Below, piece after piece: positions 61,144-64,000 of a stretch of DNA of 64,000 nucleotides. Below the pieces are notes generated by a model, which was not told where the DNA came from, ran no database searches, and saw only the letters and a program-made list of their open reading frames with translations. Position 1 is the stretch's first letter. Each line of letters starts with the position of its first letter. This DNA comes from Graphiopsis chlorocephala (Eukaryota; Ascomycota; Dothideomycetes; Cladosporiales; Cladosporiaceae): positions 558,001-622,000 of the forward strand of contig JAIZZJ010000014.1 of the NCBI GenBank assembly GCA_022828445.1, given 5' to 3'. Position numbers and translations under genes: made by a program.

Positions 61144-62847
61144 ATGCGTTCCTCACATATCGTCTCCTCGCTGGCCGCTGCTCTGCCCATCGCCACAGCT
61201 GCTCCCGAGCACTGCTCAGAGGACTTCTTCAAATCCATCCTCCCCGAGAACGCCACTCTCCTCTTCGCCGAGTCTGTGGCGGAAAACTGCACTTTCAAGG
61301 TCTCGCCTGCGAATATCGCCTACCCCAAATCTCCCACCAACCTGCCCGCCTCGTGTGCTTTGCAAATAAACGTCACCTCATCAGCAACGTCGGCGTTCTC
61401 TTTCGGTCTCTTCCTGCCGGATCCCAAGACCTACAACGACCGCATCCTTGGAGTTGGCAATGGTGGTTTCGCTGGTGGCGTCAACTGGCTTGATATGGCC
61501 GCTGGCCTGCATTACGGCTTCGCATCCTGGTCGACTGACACTGGCCACAACTCAACTTCAGGTGATCTGTCATGGGCGCTAAACAACGAGGAACGCCGCC
61601 AGGACTGGGGCCACCGCGCCATCCACGGCTCTGCAGTCATGGCTCGTCAAGTCGCCGAAGCTTACTACAAGGCCGAGGCCAAGTACGCCTACTTCTCTGG
61701 CTGCAGCACCGGAGGTCGCCAGGCTCTCCGTGAGGTCCAGCTTCATCCCGAAACTTTTGACGGTGTTCTTGCTGGGGCCCCCGCGTGGTGGACCGATCGT
61801 CTTCAGACCTGGAGTCTGTGGGTCGGTCTTCTGAACCTACCGACCAACTCCTCCAGTCGCATCCCTCCAGAGGCATTCCCTGTGATCGCCAAAGAAGTCA
61901 TGGCCCAGTGCGACTGGCAAGACGGCCTGAAGGACGGCATCATCTCTGACTCCGCCGGCTGCCGCTTCGTCCCCGAAGCCCTGCTCTGCAGCAGCCCGAA
62001 CGAAGTGCGCAACCAGTCCAAAGCCGAATGCCTGACGCCGCACCAGCTCGACACCCTCAAGCAAATCTACTCCGACTACCGTGGCGCCGACAACGCGTTT
62101 ATCTTCCCCGGCCTCGAACTCGGCAGCGAAGAGCAATGGGCCTTCCTCATGGGCTCCGACAAACCCTCCACCTACGGCTCCGAGTTCGTCCAAGACTTCG
62201 TCCTCGACGACACCACCTGGGACCCCACAACTTCCTACAACAGCACCATCCCCTTCACCGCTTCCGCCAAACGCCCCGGCAACGCCTCCGCCACAGACTT
62301 CGACCTCAGCCCCTTCCACGCCCGCGGCGGCAAGATCATCCACCACCACGGCTCCGCCGACGGCCTGATCCCCACCGGCTCCTCCGTCTACTTCCACTCG
62401 CAAGTCCAGCAAACCCTCCAACCCCGCGGCGTCGACGTGGAAGATTTCTACCGCTTCTTCGTCGTCCCCGGCATGCAGCACTGCGCCGGCACGCCCGCCG
62501 ACGTCGCCGCGCCCTGGTACTTCGCGGGCCCCAACCAAGCCGCTTCGCTCGGAACGGGCGCTTACAGCGTGCCGGGGTACTCCGACGCCGCGCACGACGA
62601 GCTGCTCGCGCTGATGGCGTGGGTGGAGGAGGGCACCGCGCCCGAGACGCTGATCGCGACGGAGTGGAAAGACCAGGACGTCGAGAACGGCGTGCTGAGG
62701 CAGAGGCCGCTGTGTAAGTGGCCCGAGCAAGCGCGGTTCTTGAACGAGGGCAGTCCCGACGATGCGAAGAACTGGAAGTGCGAGGGCGTGCACGGCGACC
62801 ACCAGCCTGGCTATGCGCAGGAGGAGCAGGTTGTGAACAGCTATTGA
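61144..62847 (+). CDS. Secreted tannase/feruloyl esterase
   Basis: Single exon, 567 residues from the ATG at 61144; the frame upstream has no ATG. Signal peptide MRSSHIVSSLAAALPIATAA. The tannase-family fold shows the CS-D-HC signature: Ser188 in SGCSTGGRQA with Cys187 before it, Asp406 in GSADGLIP, His446 followed by Cys447 in PGMQHCAGT; Cys187 and Cys447 form the family disulfide next to the active site. Other marks are GVGNGGFAG, NNEERRQDWGHRAIH and LKDGIISDSAGCRF, a calcium-site-like loop. Several N-x-S/T sequons occur. The enzyme would cleave esters of gallic or hydroxycinnamic acids from tannins or plant wall xylans. Which of the two substrates is preferred cannot be told from this sequence. 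Confidence 0.94.
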   Translation: MRSSHIVSSLAAALPIATAAPEHCSEDFFKSILPENATLLFAESVAENCTFKVSPANIAYPKSPTNLPASCALQINVTSSATSAFSFGLFLPDPKTYNDRILGVGNGGFAGGVNWLDMAAGLHYGFASWSTDTGHNSTSGDLSWALNNEERRQDWGHRAIHGSAVMARQVAEAYYKAEAKYAYFSGCSTGGRQALREVQLHPETFDGVLAGAPAWWTDRLQTWSLWVGLLNLPTNSSSRIPPEAFPVIAKEVMAQCDWQDGLKDGIISDSAGCRFVPEALLCSSPNEVRNQSKAECLTPHQLDTLKQIYSDYRGADNAFIFPGLELGSEEQWAFLMGSDKPSTYGSEFVQDFVLDDTTWDPTTSYNSTIPFTASAKRPGNASATDFDLSPFHARGGKIIHHHGSADGLIPTGSSVYFHSQVQQTLQPRGVDVEDFYRFFVVPGMQHCAGTPADVAAPWYFAGPNQAASLGTGAYSVPGYSDAAHDELLALMAWVEEGTAPETLIATEWKDQDVENGVLRQRPLCKWPEQARFLNEGSPDDAKNWKCEGVHGDHQPGYAQEEQVVNSY

Positions 62848-63504
62848 TCGAGATTTATTTGAAAAAAGGTTCGATGTTCTTAGCGATGTTCTGATATATG
62901 CATTTGTTGCTTAGCATGGTAGATGCCAGCGAGTGAAGTAGATGAAATAGATACCCACAATTTTTCCTTTTTGACATATATATATTCGTATACATACAGT
63001 TGGTTCCGCCTCCTTCACCTCCTTATGTTCCAAAGGACAATCGAAAGTCATCAATATGCATGTCATGGCACATGGGCGCTAGATAAGAAAGAGAAGATAT
63101 GCCAGAGTCAAGCCCGGCCTGCAGTTCCTATTTGTGTGTGCTTCCTCGTTCCTTCACCGCTATGATGATTGCAAAAAAAAAAGGAAATGAAATGAAATGA
63201 AAGAGATGAACGCCACGCTGCAACGATTTTGAAAGGGAAAAGCAAACAAATGCAAAGACAAATATCTCGGTGAGTGGCGCGTCAGGGTATCAATGTCGAA
63301 CGCAACGGCAGGCTCCGCGATACATGCTATGTGGATTTTGAAAAGCAAAACAAAGCCAGAAAGAAGACAGAGAGAGAGGGAGGGGGAAAAATAAAGAAAC
63401 AGATCCGTAGGCCGTCCGCACGCTCCATGAGTTCTCGTATATTCATTTCGTGATTCCTTCGTCCTCACCGCTGAACCTGTTCCATTCTGGAAGGGACGAA
63501 CTCC
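62848..63504. other. Convergent intergenic region with purine tracts
   Basis: About 650 bases between the tannase stop and the stop of the last gene. A GAAAT repeat and an A-tract occur at 63170-63201, and a nearly pure purine tract spans about 63355-63400. No gene recognised. Confidence 0.5.
63170..63201. repeat. A-tract and (GAAAT) repeat
   Basis: A run of A residues followed by three to four GAAAT units; low-complexity non-coding DNA. Confidence 0.7.
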
Positions 63505-64000
63505 TCACCTCCGTCCAAGAAGTCCACTAAACCTCTTCACCTTCGGCACCGTTCCCGCGGGCGACGACCTCACTACGTTGGACGAGCGTTCGGTCGCAGC
63601 GCCTAGACCTGTCGTTCGCCCGTCGAATCTCTCCCATGGCGCAACATCCGCTTTCCGTGGTTGGGGACCGGCGTTCTCGCCGCCCATGGCTAGGCGTGCG
63701 GAGGGTGGTAATGGCCAGTCAATGGTGGATGCAGCGCTTGAGGCGACGCTGGGTGCGATGCTGGGTGCGTAGTGCGGTTTTGGCGTTGAAAAATTCTGGG
63801 TGGAATATCTTGAGGTTGGGGCGAGCAATGGCTGGGCGGGAGGCGTGGTGATAGGGATCGGTGGGAGTGGACCTGTTGGTGGAAGCGTCGTCGCGGCGGG
63901 TATTGTTGTGGAGGATGTGGCGGTAGGTGTGCGTGAGTCATTTGTGTCGGATGAGTATGCGCCACGTGTGGCGCTGACTGGTAGAGGCCAGTCTTCTGGC
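63505..64000 (-). CDS. Ser/Thr/Pro-rich protein, C-terminal part only
   Basis: The minus-strand frame that ends with TGA at 63505 stays open to the window edge, so at least 164 codons belong to a gene that begins beyond position 64000. The visible chain is low-complexity: a Thr/Ser/Pro-rich part (TPTATSSTTIPAATTLPPTG, PLPPIPITTPP), then YAPSIAPSVASSAASTIDWP and a more mixed end (RLAMGGENAGP, KADVAPWERFDGRTTGLGA, VPKVKRFSGLLGRR). The phrase DWPLP occurs twice. Such ends are common in cytosolic tails of fungal membrane or signalling proteins. A GTGAGG sequence overlaps the stop, so a last intron and further exon cannot be excluded. I do not recognise the family. Confidence 0.6.
   Translation of the reverse strand, partial: PEDWPLPVSATRGAYSSDTNDSRTPTATSSTTIPAATTLPPTGPLPPIPITTPPAQPLLAPTSRYSTQNFSTPKPHYAPSIAPSVASSAASTIDWPLPPSARLAMGGENAGPQPRKADVAPWERFDGRTTGLGAATERSSNVVRSSPAGTVPKVKRFSGLLGRR

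Noticed and set aside
61837..62802. 321-codon minus-strand frame and a 229-codon plus-strand frame within the tannase gene
   Set aside because: Both are shadows caused by GC-rich third positions; the translations are Arg/Pro- or Val/Gly-rich and meaningless.
1..64000. tRNA genes and CRISPR arrays
   Set aside because: I scanned for GGTTCGANNCC-type B boxes with a matching A box on both strands and found no convincing cloverleaf. No array of spaced direct repeats exists; a covariance scan would be decisive for tRNA.

Overview
The window is nuclear DNA of a filamentous ascomycete (Pezizomycotina), most likely a Dothideomycete. The evidence is eukaryotic: short introns of roughly 50-110 bases with GTRNGT donors and CTRAY branch sites, a single dispersed 5S rRNA gene, and fungal families such as SAGA Ada2, Sch9, the Prp4 splicing factor, a rhodopsin-domain membrane protein, a LaeA-like methyltransferase and a But2-domain wall protein. 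I did not recognise the species; the class is an inference. Exon joins were worked out by hand from splice signals, reading phase and family knowledge.

Left part (1-30.6 kb) is gene-dense and mostly housekeeping: cytosolic TrpRS (cut by the window edge), a stand-alone ACP-like/thioesterase protein, a GT2 glycosyltransferase resembling fungal GT2 proteins needed for surface growth, MAD2 and GUF1 back to back, RPB7, a coiled-coil hypothetical, an AsaB-type oxygenase-like protein, a divergent rhodopsin-domain/tyrosinase pair, a probable 5'-truncated membrane-protein relic, ADA2 and SCH9 back to back, glucose-6-phosphate isomerase, a 5S rRNA gene and a FAD oxidoreductase.

The middle (30.6-54.2 kb) is gene-poor. 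Empty stretches of 1-4 kb separate a LaeA-like methyltransferase with an acidic insertion, KRR1, an SR-type cyclophilin, a repeat-bearing But2 wall protein, a small cysteine-rich secreted protein and a sugar transporter. This is the accessory-looking part.

The right part (54.2-64 kb) returns to dense genes: a C2H2 zinc-finger protein, PRP4 and a PTC7-type phosphatase back to back, a secreted tannase/feruloyl esterase, and the C-terminal end of a Ser/Thr/Pro-rich protein running off the window.

Most genes are independent housekeeping functions. The secreted and surface products (GT2, tyrosinase, But2 protein, cysteine-rich protein, sugar transporter, tannase) would suit a plant-associated life style, which is an inference. 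I found no complete secondary-metabolite cluster, CRISPR array, tRNA gene or recognisable intact transposon.
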